NCBI RefSeq assembly: GCF_010183535.1
Contig: NC_071329.1
Coordinates: 10,354,001 to 10,418,000, forward strand
Source: Caenorhabditis remanei
Taxonomy: Eukaryota > Nematoda > Chromadorea > Rhabditida > Rhabditidae
Direction: 5' to 3'
DNA length: 64,000 nucleotides
Of this stretch, positions 46,992-60,000 are shown one piece after another (the first letter of the stretch is position 1; each line of letters starts with the position of its first letter). The position numbers and the translations under genes were made by a program. The notes beneath the pieces are model-generated. The model was not told the origin of the DNA. It did no database searches and saw nothing but the letters and a program-made list of their open reading frames with translations.

Positions 46992-49900
46992 GATTCTATC
47001 CGATAGTTTCTTTATGAGCTCTTTGCTCTTTTTCCCTCCTCTCGATTCTTTCTTTGCCGTTCGAACCATATGTTTGCAATTGTGTACACACTGACTTATA
47101 TGGTAGTCGGCTAGTGAGAAGAGCATCTTGCTCGTGCTCTGTTCACTCTAAGAACCGCCCATTCGTTTATGTGTTTGTATGTCTTGAGAAAGCTTTTTGC
47201 CTTCTTTTGCTCCGAGAAAAAGAAGAACGCAGATCTAGATATGCCCGTTCTCATAAGCCAGAATCTCATTCTCAATTGTTTTTGGAAAATCCCTCCACAT
47301 CTGCCAAAAACCCAGCAGATTTTTCTGGATTTTGACAGTTTCCGAGAAACAAGAATCAATTTGAAAAAAGCTGAGTAAATAGAATCTCTGTCAAATCGGA
47401 CACCTCTTCAATCTATATCTCTTTTTCCCACTGTTTTGACCTTTTTCATCTAAAACTTTTTCTCTTTTTCTCTGACTTCAGTCGTGTGGAATAGAATCCT
47501 TCAATCATCCCTCATCATCATTATTTTCATAATTCAACCAGATTTTTCACCGATTTTCACACCGTCTGCTACCAGGTTTTTGTTATTTTTCGGATGCTGC
47601 CATTCAAAGAAAACAGTTTTTATTCCGAAGTGTACATATAGATCTATTATCTTGAAAATAAGAGAGACTTCATGATCATTTTGAGATTTCCGGGTTCCAG
47701 TTCTAATCATTTCCATCTGAACGTTCTGTTTCACCAGAAGTTGTTTCTCTCTACCTCCAGATCATATTTGTTTTTGTACCAATCACCTCCATGAATCCAC
47801 ATACTTTCTACATAATATTTCATTCAATTTTTCAAAAACAAATAATAAAATGGTCATGTAATATGATTCTCCCTTTCTCTCCCTTCTTCTCATCAATAAT
47901 TTGACTCTTTTTGACATGAGAGAAGATATTTATGGCGTGTGCTCCTTCTTCTTCTCCTTCTTCTCCACCCATCTGCTTCTTCTAACCCAATATTAATCGT
48001 CATTTCCTGTCTTTTCCTCTCATTTTTCTTATCTAAATCAATCTAGGAACACTGAACAAAAGCACCATTCCAAACAACCACCACTAAACATTTTATTGGT
48101 GTTAATAGAACATTCTCTCCCTTTTTCTTATCTCAATTTCAATTCCCATCAACTCTTCTTCCCCCCTTTTTTCTTTAAATGGCCACTACCAACTTTTCGT
48201 CATTTCGTCCTCCTTTTCGATTCCTATTTGAGCATGAGCACACACTGAGAAAAACATTGGGAGACACTGCGTTTTCCGGTCGCAAAGCCGAGCACAGATT
48301 TCAAGAGTCTCCGTCCTGATTTCCCCCCTTTTTTGAACATTTTATTTGAGTTGTTCTTCACGAATTACGTCAAAAGTGGAACAAGCTAATTTGAACACAA
48401 TTAGATAGCTTGCTTGATATTTCCAATGAATTTCTATACAATTAAAAATCTGAACTCTTTGGTTCTTTCTATTTCGTGATCTCTAGAAATCCAGAGAACT
48501 TTACCTGTATCACCTGCCTCTTTTATTCTTTTTCCACTTCAAACAAGTAAAAATCAAGAAAAAGAAAAGAAAGTCCAACTGCTGTTATCATCAAAAGAAA
48601 TTTTTCAACAGACCTCCATCAGCTGTTATCAGAAGACAAATTGAAATAAAAGTCAAGATTAAAAATAGATGAAAAGCTTCTTGACAAAAGTCTTATTTGA
48701 TTGTTTATAAAATTACTCTATACAACCATTGGTCAATTTAATCCACATGTTCTTGCAGACAGCAATTTGACTTTTCGCCTTTTAATCCTTTTTTTAACTC
48801 TCATTGAAAATTTCCTTTGTGAAACTATTTCGGCATTATCTTCAATAGAAAGAAAACGTTGTTTCGTTTCAAATTGTCAAGTTGCCAGATCTCTGTATCT
48901 CCTGTCCTTTCATTATTTCTCAATTCATTTATTTTCAGCTCCTCACCGGAACTTCACCATCTGTCAACAGTCGCTTCATCCGCTGTTTCTCCAATCACTG
49001 CTTCATCCACACTTGGCCCTTCTGGTCTACTGAGTGTCGATAAAAGACACAGTCGACTCGGTGAAAGCAGTCCCAATTTATCACGTATTCATCATACTCA
49101 CACTCAATTATCGCTAGGTTCGTTTTCCTTTGAATCGGATTTTATGGGGATTTCAGCAATTATGAGTATTCGAGGGTGACTGTAAAAAGTAGATTGAGTT
49201 GTAGCATTTTCAACTCTCTGGTCATTTTCTTTTTCTCTCGTCCACTTTCATCACAACACGTCGATCCTCCGATCGTTATCTCGGACTTGGAATGCCAATT
49301 AGCACAAAAAACAACAGCTTTTACGATGTTACAACCTCTTCCAAATGTTCCTTATCTCGTTCGCTTTGTCTCCGCTCGCATCTTTTCCAAAATGACCTCT
49401 CGATAATTTCTAAGTTTCCCTCCCACGCTCCAGTCAATTAAAATTATCCTGAACTAATCGCTGACATGCTAATTTTTGCAATCTCTTCAGGTCTTCCTAA
49501 CAAAATGAATCAAACGAATGACTTCTTCTCAAGTACAGAGTATTGTCAGTATATCAGCAGTCGAGATGATATTGGTGAGTTATTGTGTGTCTTTATTAAT
49601 GAAAATATCCATAAATTATTCATCAAGGAGACGCTGTTTTCACTCAGAACTCTCACCGCTTTCCTCGTTCTACATTTTGATTACCGTTTCGAATCCACCA
49701 ACAAAGCCAAATTCATTCTCCCATCTTGACCAGAATTTCTCGTTTCTTTACTTTCATCTCACATATTCTCGCATATATATGAATAGGTGATCCATCTTCT
49801 TTTCATCATTCGAATCCCATCCGGTCTCTTATCCAATCCCATCCGTTCCTGTTTGTTCCCTTCCGATTGAATATCTAATTTTTCTCTCATCTGATTCAAA

Positions 49901-52900
49901 AACTGATTCATTTTGGTCCTTCTGGAAATCTTTGACCGCCGAGAAAACTGAATGAATTGATCACTGTAAAGATGACAAATGAAATATTATGAATGTGCCC
50001 CATTCTTTTATATTTCAAACCAATACGCCTACAGTTTCATTTTTGATTCAATTTGTTCAATATGGGTCTGAAATTTCATTGTTTTTGTCGTCTATTCCCG
50101 CTCTTTTTCATTTCGAAACTTCTTAAACAAAACCGTAAGTCGCTCGCGATATTCTTCTTTCTCGAAGAGTTCAGTTCAAACAAGAGAAATATATCCTACC
50201 AGGTAGGCATTGAACATCTACATCTTCTTCTTTCTTCTTTTTCATCTAATCCTCTATTTTCGATTTCTATGTTTTTCCTTCCCTTTTTTCTCATACTTTT
50301 CTCACCTTCGGATACGTCGTTGGCAACTTTCACCAGTTTTGTCTCTTTTCATCTCTACCATTTACCAGTTTACTTCCTATATATCTCAATGATATCTTCC
50401 TAAATTCAAGCTAATTCAATCAGGTGAACCCTACCGAAACACAAAAAGTTTTCTCCATTCCTACTTAACTGTACCACCTACTTTGCCACCCACTTGAACG
50501 AGTTTTCTGTCGGTTGAAGAACACTTGAAACAAAAGAAAAAAGAGAAATACATTTTTTCTATTTTTCTCACCTTTTCAATCTTCTTCATTGTCTCTAATT
50601 TTGAACGTTTTCTTTTGTTTTTGGGCTCGTTGAGCACTAACAAACAGGCGGTGGCTTCTTCCATTTTCTGAGGCTTTTTTCGCAGGCAATACCGTCGAGC
50701 AAACATTTGTCGGTCACTTGTGATTCTCTTTTTCATTGCTTACCTAACAGTTCACCTCAAGTGCCTTCCAAATCTTCAGTTCTCTTTTATGTATTTACTC
50801 CTTTGAGCTCGCCGATCGTCACCAGGATTTTCAATCACAAGGCATCGCCCGTTTTGTGTTGTTTTTCTTCTTCGGATCTATTTGAACTCTTTATCTTTTT
50901 GAGATAAATTGGAACATACTGTAGGAGATCAATGAGCAGAATGAGTATTATAGCAGATGAGAAATCAAAAGTAAATAGAAAACGTTTCATTGATTCAATT
51001 TTTCTGAAGTTGAACTTGAAGTATCAGAGCTAGGATAGAAGCATTGAACCGAAGATCATATAGCAGGAAAACATTTGATTATGGAATTCATCTGAAGATC
51101 AATAATATATAATTTAAGTTTTCAAAGTAATATTGCAATTCCTATTATCCGTTGAACCAATACTCATTTTGCAAGTGTTCTTTGTAGTCTGTGCAAATGT
51201 ATTCTTGCAACACCAAACGATTGCTCTAATCCGCGTTCTCGGCGACTTTTCCAAACTTTTTCTTTTTTCGGAAAACCTATTTTGAGTTGACTAGTTAGTT
51301 AAGTGAACTTGTTTCTCCTTCGTGGTTTGATTAATAATCCAAACTGTACACATGTTGTGTTTCTGAAACCTAATGAGACAGTGCCGCGTCGAGACAAGCT
51401 TTACGTACAGTGTACTACTGTACTAGTGTGTTGCTCTTTGCGCAGAAAAGACCGGTGTCTTGTTGACAAAGTTGAATCAACCAGGGGGGGGGGCTCACTC
51501 ACCTTCGTGAAGCGACTATCTTTTGAGAGGAAAAGGTTGGGCTTAACCTCCTCAACTCTCTATCGATAAACTGACAACAATAAACTTTTATCAATATTAT
51601 CCGCCCCACGAGCTGATTATTCTGACGTGGGTGCTGTGGAAGACACGTTGGCGACGACGAATGTTCTTCATTCTGTCGCTAATCGATCTATGGGCGTGGC
51701 TTGTCACTTTTAAGGATTTCTCATTGGCAATCGTTGGTGCGTCTCCAGGTAATTTTTTGAACCACCATTTTTCTAACTTGTTTTTTTTTGTTTTTCTCCT
51801 GTCGACAGTATAATTAGTCTTATCCATCTTCTTCTTCTTCTTCTTTTCCTTTTTTTAAAAGGAGAAAATTCCTGAATTGTTGGAAGGACAGGACACGGAC
51901 TATAAGGATGTTTCAGCAACTTTTCCGAACTTTTCGATTATTTTTAATACTTACATAGACTTTTTTCGTTTGAACCTGGCTACAAAATAGAATGTGTATT
52001 CATTATGAACTTCTTATTTTACACTATCTGTTCATAACCTGGAACTCACAACATTCCATTTATCTCTTTTCTGTTCTTGCTCTCAATGATGTTCGAGTGA
52101 CGAAAAGTGGGAGAGAAGATGGAAGAAAATGCAAATTTGATTTACGTCCCATCAACATTTTTCAGTCCTTTTTCTTCTTCCTCTTCCCTACTTTTTCTTT
52201 TTTCATTCGTTTTATTTTCTTCAGAATTCTTCTGAGGGGAGCTATCACCACAAAGTGTGTAATACGATTAAACAGTTAACCGCAGTGATTTATTCCATTA
52301 TCTCCTCCTTATTTCTTCTTTTTTCTTCAAATCCTATCAGTATTCATTGGAAAAATGAGAGAAATGTTTGCTAACCAACAAACATATATCCGGAGAATCC
52401 GGAGTAGGGCGCCACAAAATGTTGCGAAAAGATGACACCTGCTATACATTTGGAATCATATCTCAATTTCTCTTCTGATTTCTATTATCTTTTCATCCTT
52501 TTCTTTCTCTCTTTTTTCTCGTCTCATCACGTTCAGATGAATCTAATTGAAAGTGCCAAGGCACGGCGGCCCTCCTTCACGGAACAGTTGTCCGGTGAAT
52601 CTCTTTTGAAGTTTTCGGATAGGAGGACAAAACGTTTCTTTGAGTTTTTGTTCCGGATCACTCGCTGACCCCCTCAGATACTACTACTATTGATACTATT
52701 TTTTGAGTAATGGTATACGAGTTATCGTATGTCGTTGCGAGAAATGAACAACAAGGTTTGTGATGATACTCGTTCTCTTTTCCTCGTTCTTCGAAAACAG
52801 AAAAAAAGAAGACATTTTATGCTCTTTTCGCACTTTTTATAACTTGTTTTATTCCTGTTTTATCGCTCTTCGATTTCATGTGATACAGACTTCAAGAAAA

Positions 52901-55900
52901 ATATGTTGAAAGGATTACGTAGTGACTGAAGTTGTCTTACTGTAGCTTCCTTTTTGTTCCTAAAGAATCCGAGATATTTAGTGAATTTCAAAATAGAAAC
53001 TCGCATCATTTTGTGTTTCACTGGTAACGACAATTCACGCTCTATTTAGTACACTGTTTGTAGTAAAAGGGTTATGTGTATTTCCTTTTTTTTTTCATCT
53101 ATTCGACGGAGAAGAGTCTCTTGAACATAAACGGAACAAGTCCGGGTCAATAAGAAGAATGTCTCAGACGATTCAGAACTTTAAACTGTGAAGTATTCTG
53201 GTTCTGTGTTCGAGTTATTCTCTTTCTTCATATTCTCTTCTTCTTCTTCTTCTTTTCTTTTTTACTCTGAATTTATTCTGAAATTGAGATGAACTTCGTT
53301 TGCACTGAAGGCTGTATATTTCTCTATCCACAACAATTCTAGTGTTGTTTTGCCCGAATTGAGTATTTACATGCCAACTAATGAATGTTTAGCATATACA
53401 CGTCCGACTCTTTCTCTCTCTAAATTCCAACTAATTCATTGAAATTCATTTCGACTATGTCTTCTTTTCGGCCCCTTTTAAACATGGTGGTCCACTTCAT
53501 TTTCTTTGTTTCCCACGACCAATGACCTCCTCTCTTCAATAGGTCTTCTTCTTCCCTTGTCTCAAAATGTGTCTTGTTTTCTTTTTCATTTCGCTACTTT
53601 TTTCGTTTTTCCCATCCTCCAACCCCTCGACACCAGCCCATAAACTCAAAATATTTATGAGAGGAGCCCGCTTTCCGTGTGGTCGCATGAAAATGAGAAT
53701 AGTAGCTGTAGTAGTAGTCGTAAGAAGCTTCCGATGAAAAACGAATGCATTTTGCTACTGCGGAAATTGTCTTCTTCTTCTTCTCCTACGTCGAAATTCG
53801 TCAATCCGAGAAAAGATTCGATTGCATTTCCTGTTCGATTCTTGCCAGGGACCTCATAGTATTGTAAAAAGCGTTTTCATAACATACCTAGATCTTCGGG
53901 AAATGAGTCGAAATGTTTTGATTCATTTTATTGGATCATTTGAAAATACTGCTTCCACATGGTCAGCTGTTCGATCACTTTTTATTGTTTTTATTTCGAA
54001 ATCCAGTCAGTCTTTTCTGTTCGTTTCTTAGATCATTGTGACAAAATAGAAATTCGCCCCTAAAATTCTCGTTATCTTAAGAATGACGTAAACTACTTAT
54101 GTCATAATTTAATTTATAGCGAGCATGAAACAAAGGGAGTGCTCCTTCCGGCTCCGTCAACACTCGATGACTATTTTTTCACACTTGTCTCTACCCCCTC
54201 GCGGCCTCGTAATTGTTTTTTTTTCCGTCTTTTCACTCGGAAAGTGTTTGTCTCAGTCACTATAATGGTAATCCCTGGAACTGCTCTTTCTGTTTTGTCT
54301 TTTTGTGAATTTTCTCGTCGCCCCGTGGAAACTGGACAAACACTCCTTTAGTTTTCCCTGCAGTCCGTCGGTTTATTAAGGAACGTTCCTCGCATTTTTT
54401 CGGTAATCAGCCGCTGGCGAAACACATTGCGTGTTGTCGCATTCCAATAATTTTTCTTATCTGCGGTCGTTTAGCAAGGTAGTTTTATCAATTGACAGGT
54501 TCGCATAGAGTGCACAAACAGCAGTACCTCGAAGACTACTTGAGATGAGAGGGGCGCCTAGCTGGTGTACAGAAACCGACATTACTTCGTTTTTTGCACG
54601 TTTGATCATGTGAAATTATCATACGTTATAATTTTTGCAAAGTTTATTTAATTTTAAAGCGAGTATTTCTCATCAATTTTTAGGATTCTGACCAAGAACA
54701 TAGTTCCATACGTATAGCTATTTTGTCTGCGAATTAGAGTAACGTGTCGATCGCTATGATCATCGATAGAGTCGACGATAATCGGGAAAATCATGTCGAT
54801 TTGATCAAACTTTAGTTTAGTCGATGACCAAAAAATGAGTCGAGACTCGACGATAATCAAAAAGTCATGATTATCATCTCTAAATTATCGATGACTATCG
54901 ACGATCATGATCACTCATGATTATCGATAATTTATCGACCGGCGATTATCGATAGTCGGTCGACGATTATCGACGATAATGAGCAAAAATAAAAGACTCC
55001 GGAAACGGTTTTAAATGGCTCAAACTGGTCAAAAATGGTGTTTTGATAGTCTTGTAAGAGTCCTCTATTGATTCCATCAAAAAAAAATTTAAAAATGAAA
55101 GAAAATTTTTTTTTCAAATTTTTCAAAAAAAATGAAAAAAATAATTTTGTTTAAAAATGTTTTTCTTGGTGTAAATTGATAGAGTAGCTTCAGAAATCTA
55201 TCAAAACACCATTTTTGACCAGTTTGAGCCATTTAAAACCGTTTCCGGAGACTTTTATTTTTGCTCATTATCGTCGATAATCGTCGATAATCGTCGATAA
55301 TCGCCGCGACGATCGACGATTATCGATAATCGTCGACCGACTATCGATAATCGCCGGTCGATAAATTATCGGTAATCACCAGTGATCATGATCGTCGATA
55401 GTCATCGATAATTTTGAGGCGATAATCATGACTTTTTGTTTATCGTCGAGTCGCGATTCATTTTTTGGTCATCGACTCGACCACCTATCGACTGTGACCT
55501 ATCAATTTTCGATTCAAAAATCATCGAAAATTTGGTCGACACGTTACTCTACTGCGAATTTATCCGAACTAATCTGAAAGTATCTTGAAAAAGTCGTAAA
55601 ATGAAATGCATTCATATTCGGTGTTCGCGGACCCCGCGGCGCGAGTTCAAATTATAGTTTTTCTCTGTAAACTTAATATATTTCTAGAATTTCTAATTTC
55701 ACAAACAAAATACACGAGTCATTATTCTTGAAAAAGATGAACTATTTTCAGATTCCTTCAACGGTAACTCAAACGGAAAGTCTTCGGAACCAATCCAAGC
55801 CGCTTTTCTCCGAAAATCGCGAAAGGATGGTGGAGGATTGCTACATCTAGACGAAGTTTCAACATCACATCACCATCATCAGCAATCGAAAAGTGCAAGA

Positions 55901-57396
55901 AATTTGAAATATTCGCAGAGCTCGCGTCGAAAATACGAACAGACGAATAGTGGAAGTTCGACAGACGATTCAGACAGAGGAAGTGGAAGCAGTGCACATC
56001 ATCGGTGAGAATAAATTATCAGAATATCCCTGAAAACGTGTCATATATCCTGAAAGAATCATTCAAGTTCCGCATCGCATTTTTTGTTGTAAAATACGAG
56101 AAGTTTGTCACTTTTTCTACGGGCAAAAAAAGATTTTGCGGCCAAGGATTGGGTTTCAAATGTCTTCAGCAGTCGTTTGCTGGACCGCTCGGCTGTCGAG
56201 TCGTGCACTTTCTAACCGAAAAACGCATCTCATTGCTTCAAGTTTGTTCAAATTTCGACCAGACAACTTGATTACCAATCGGATCAGTTTTTTTTTTGAG
56301 TTTTAAATTTCTTTTAAATTTGGTTATTCGTTCGAATATTTTGTCGTAGTTTACCAGTACTCAAAATTTAAACTTTTAAAATTGTCGGAGATTCGTAGCT
56401 TCCAGAGTTTGGAATGACGGCCTAATTTTTGTTTTTGAAAATCACAGCAAACTCGCTCTCTCGATCTTCGATGAGTGCGCTCTCATAAAACATGTTTCGA
56501 AAACAGTTTTTCGAAGCCGGAGATATATTTCGCCTGGTTTTTGTAGTTCCTGGTTTTTATCAGATCTCATCCAAACAGTAATCATTTTTCAGTTCACACA
56601 GTGCCGGTCCTCATACTACATATTCAACAACCTCCACACACGCCATTTCAACTACCGAAATGAATCGATCTGGAGTAATGCCACGTGGCAGTGCTGGTTC
56701 AAACGGAGAGAGCAACACAACATTCCTCCGAGCAACTAAGCGATTCTTCAAAAAGATATACACATCTGCTACGCTTCCAAAAAAACAGAACAGCACATCG
56801 ATGGACAATTTCCAAAAATCTTCTGTATTCTTTGATGATGAGAATCATCAAATGCATCTTAACCATCTTGGAAGAATTCAGAAGAAGGCTCCATTGTCCA
56901 CAGATGAAAATGATTATTGTAATCATTTGGATGATGACTACGATGATGAGGTACATCATAATTTCTAAAACAATATCTTGTCATTATACTCAATTTTTCA
57001 GACGATGCGCTCTGAAAATGCTACCATGGACATCAGCTATCCAGATAGTGGGTTTGAAATGGATCGTGCATCAACTCCAGAACAATCCAGTATCTCGATG
57101 ACATCAACATCAAAAAGTGGTGATGAGCCTGTGAACTTTAATAACTTGTTTGAGCAGTTGAAGAGAGAAATGGTAAGCTATGCAAGTCGTGATTTCTAAG
57201 TCTAGACTCCCACTTCACGCTTCTGAAGCTGTTTAGATCAAATTTCTCTTGTTTTCAGAAAGAAATGCGAGAACGTGATGCTCAAATTCTGGCAGATCTT
57301 CAACGCGTTGAGACCCAAATCCAAACCGTGAAACAAGCACAGATACTCGCATCACTACAAGACGAATTCGAACCGGTGGAAAGCATGCAACTCTGA
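43109..57396 (+). CDS. long-intron Ser-rich protein with C-terminal coiled coil, unknown family
   Basis: Eight phase-consistent exons: 43109-43167, 43585-43671, 48939-49117, 49491-49574, 55752-56004, 56593-56950, 57002-57172 and 57259-57396. They give 442 residues, but exons could be missing in the 5.3-kb and 6.2-kb introns. The protein is mostly disordered and Ser/His-rich (VGGARNMTERRSEEP; SSPNLSRIHHTHTQ; SGSSTDDSDRGSGSS). A basic segment (FLRATKRFFKKIYTSATLPK) and an acidic one (HLDDDYDDE) precede a Ser/Thr stretch. A C-terminal helix of about 55 residues (NLFEQLKREMKEMRERDAQI and onward) looks like a coiled coil. An internal first exon at 52537 gives a 325-residue short form. The long introns and dual starts are typical of neuronally expressed regulatory genes (inference). 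The function is not recognised. The final intron of the N-terminal half holds a hAT-like MITE. Confidence 0.72.
43672..48938. other. large intron of the long-intron gene
   Basis: 5.3 kb between two exons that join in phase (TG|C). It is CT-rich with a (TC)15 microsatellite and no obvious cassette exon. Alternative promoters could lie here. Confidence 0.4.
46957..46986. repeat. (TC)15 microsatellite
   Basis: Thirty consecutive bases of TC dinucleotide in the second intron of the long-intron gene. Equivalent to a GAGA tract on the other strand. Confidence 0.95.
52537..52594 (+). promoter_or_regulatory. alternative first exon (internal promoter) of the long-intron gene
   Basis: An ATG directly after the acceptor CGTTCAG opens MNLIESAKARRPSFTEQLS and ends at a GTGAAT donor in phase 1, exactly the phase the exon at 55752 needs. 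Used as an internal exon from 49574 it would hit a stop (GAT GAA TCT AAT TGA), so it can serve only as a start exon. An acceptor fused to the ATG suggests trans-splicing and hence a promoter between 49.6 and 52.5 kb. Confidence 0.6.
54735..55551. mobile_element. 817-bp palindromic hAT-like MITE in an intron
   Basis: Its ends are TAGAGTAACGTGTCGA and the complement TCGACACGTTACTCTA. It is flanked by CTGCGAAT at 54727-54734 and 55552-55559. The arms are long inverted repeats rich in ATCGTCGA/TCGACGAT and ATCGATAA words, centred near 55130. The 8-bp duplication and TAGAGTRACGTGTCGA terminus match the element at 16187-17186, although their interiors are unrelated. Confidence 0.92.
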
Positions 57397-59143
57397 AAAT
57401 ATTCAGATGAATCCTAATCTGAACCTCATAGGTCTCTCCCTCATCTTTTTATTATTTCCTTTTCATCTCCCAGTGGACGTTCCATTTTACCCAGTGTCTC
57501 CTGTTTTTGTCTCAAAATAAGTTGTCGCCGGTCTAGTCCCCCTCATCATCCCAAAATCGTTATTAAGTGTTAAACGGGTCTGTTTCCTCTCTTTGTCCCT
57601 ACCGTATACCCACTTTATCACTCAACTTATCGATTCTCTCTGTAGTTCCTCTCTAAATTCCTTTCAACATCTTGATATTTTAATTATGTAAATATGACTG
57701 TTATCTTCCCTGAAGAAACTTGTATTTTCTTGTCGAGGTGCACATCCCTACTCCCTAAAACACAAAACTACAGTACCCCCTTTTGATGTTTTCTCATCCT
57801 CCCAATGATTTTTTGACATGTTCCTACGAAAGTCTCTGAGTACGCCACTCGCATTTTTGTGTGAAAGTTCATAAAATTGTGGCGGCAGAGAGACGAACAT
57901 TTTTCAAGTACAATCAAAAAAGAACGACTAAATAACGTTCTAGAGAAATAAATGATGAAATTATAATATTTGTAACAACATATATGTGATTCCAGGAACG
58001 AACAGGAGAATAGATTTCTCACAAAAGTGACTTGACGTTCAGATTTGAAAATCGAAAAGATTGGTTGTACCATTTGTTCAATTTGAGGACCAAGGAATCG
58101 TAACTTGTTTCAAAGAGAAGACAGTAGATTTCCATAGTCTTGAGATATTCGGAACAATTTTTTAAACTATTGATCCTCTTTTTGGATGAAGACTGATAGT
58201 TACAGTAACGGCTTTATATTACACCTCATATATTTGCTCATTTTCCACCTCTCAATCAGAAAAATATATCTAAATGAATGGTTTCCGTTTGGTTTCCGTT
58301 TTTCCATCTATCCCTATCAAAAAAAATTTCGAAAAAAGATCTTGTCTCCAAAAATGACCATCACACAAGAAACTCATTTTCATATTTGCGGATGAAGGAT
58401 ATAGTGGTAGGCGGAACCAGTGAAGTGCCCGCACAAATTCCGTTCTCGTTTTATTTTCTATTCGTTGGTTTTAACCGATTTAACGAAGGTTATCATAAGT
58501 GTCATCCTTTCGAATGAATGTGATGATATATCAATTTTTGGAGCAACTTCGTCGAGGTTGTCTGTTGAAGTATAAGTTATTATCAAGTTCCATACTAAAA
58601 GCGTCAGAAGAACATGATAATAAATGATTAGAACAATGTAAAGAACTACTAATATTCATTCCTATCTTTTCCTCTACTTATTTTTTTTCAACTTATTTTC
58701 CTTTCTCTGACTCATTTCTTCTTTCTCTTTTTTCGTCTCTTTTCGAATTTCATTCTCTAAAGTTTCCTCTCCATGTCTATTCCTCTCATCCTCACGAGTT
58801 GAACATTTTCTCAAATATTCCGTGTCTCTATCGAATTTATTGAATTTTTATACTCGTTTTATGCCATATGATCTTTAATTTTTTGAGAAAGAGCAGCGTT
58901 TACCAATTTAGTTTCGAAATATGTACATAGATGACGTTATTCCTTTATCATTGACGTCATCGTTTCTGATCTCAAACGTTATTCACCTGGAACCTTAATG
59001 GTTTAACAAACCAAAGTTTTTTCAATAAGTTATTTTTTCAGAATCTTGTCATCCGTTTTTCTGTTTTTTGTTAGAGTACCGTTAGATTCCGTACAAATCC
59101 CTTTCGAAATAAAATCAATTTCTTTCCAGATATTCGATACGAA
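57397..59143. other. intergenic region after the long-intron gene
   Basis: Begins with the presumed 3' UTR. No exons are supported on either strand. CT-rich DNA occurs at 58660-58800. An acceptor TTTCCAG at about 59124-59130 precedes the next start by 13 bases. Confidence 0.4.
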
Positions 59144-59632
59144 ATGACAATAACAGGAAAAGATATTGAAATGGACTTGAATGACAGAATTGAATTATCG
59201 AGAGAAGAACAAGATATTCAAAATTCAAGTAGTTCATATCCTCATTGTGAATCATTCGACCATATTGTCACTATGGAATCCACGTATGACTTTCATCGTC
59301 AAATGGGATATGAAGATCTGAAACGACATCGAGACGACTATGACAATGCAAGTGAGAAGATTCTGAAATTGAGAAAACAGTTGACGGATTCGAGTCTTGA
59401 TTCGAAAAAGAGGAAGTGGATTGAAGATGATTTGGATTCAGTTGTCAGAAAACAGGAAAGTGCATTATCAAGGATCAAATTGGCCGAGAAGTTAACAAGA
59501 AGAGATATGAGAAATGATCCACCACCATCATATCAACCAGATGATCCACTCAAAGATCTTCGAAGAAATTCCGATGGTTTCGACAAGAAAGTGCCAAAAA
59601 ACGAGAAGAATGGAGAAGTAAAATTCAAATAA
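59144..59632 (+). CDS. small coiled-coil protein with PPSY motif, unknown family
   Basis: A single coding exon of 162 codons, with a TTTCCAG acceptor 13 bases upstream of the ATG (trans-splicing or 5'-UTR intron) and AATAAA at 59686, so both ends are well marked. The protein is highly charged. Residues about 50-120 are a Lys/Glu/Asp-rich helical region (YEDLKRHRDDYDNASEKILK; RKWIEDDLDSVVRKQ) that looks like a coiled coil, followed by DPPPSYQPDDP at 125-135, which contains a PPxY motif, and a basic C-terminus. No signal peptide or membrane segment is seen. The family is not recognised. The PPxY suggests binding to a WW domain (inference). Confidence 0.75.
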   Translation: MTITGKDIEMDLNDRIELSREEQDIQNSSSSYPHCESFDHIVTMESTYDFHRQMGYEDLKRHRDDYDNASEKILKLRKQLTDSSLDSKKRKWIEDDLDSVVRKQESALSRIKLAEKLTRRDMRNDPPPSYQPDDPLKDLRRNSDGFDKKVPKNEKNGEVKFK

Positions 59633-60000
59633 ACTCTCTTTGTTTCCCAATGCTAATGTATCTATTTTGTGCTTGTGATTTATAAAATAAATGAATTTGT
59701 AAAGTGATTTTGCTTTTTGTTTGTAGTTACTGTCGTCTGAATACAATTAGAAAGTCATTCAATCATTCAAGAAAGTGATACTATTAATTTTTGTTGGTTC
59801 CAGAATGAGACGATAATTTTATAGATTTCTTCAAATAAATTACAACAGGAAAGAATTATTTGAGGATGAAGGAAAATATACACGTAATTTTAAGGGGAAC
59901 AGAATGGAGAAAAACTGAATTAAATAAAATGAAAAACACGGAGAAGGAAAATAAAATGTGAATCGGGAGTCAACTATATTTTAAAAAAATTTAAAAACTA
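59633..60000. other. convergent intergenic spacer
   Basis: 368 bp between two convergent genes holding both 3' ends. Nothing else is seen. Confidence 0.45.

Noticed and set aside
53677..53859. Ser-rich ORF as another exon of the long-intron gene
   Set aside because: No acceptor/donor pair gives a phase compatible with neighbouring exons, and the Ser run is a TCT repeat.
56685..57101. Alternative-frame ORF over the long-intron gene
   Set aside because: It is a shadow of exons 56593-56950 and 57002-57172 in another frame and crosses an intron with good splice sites.
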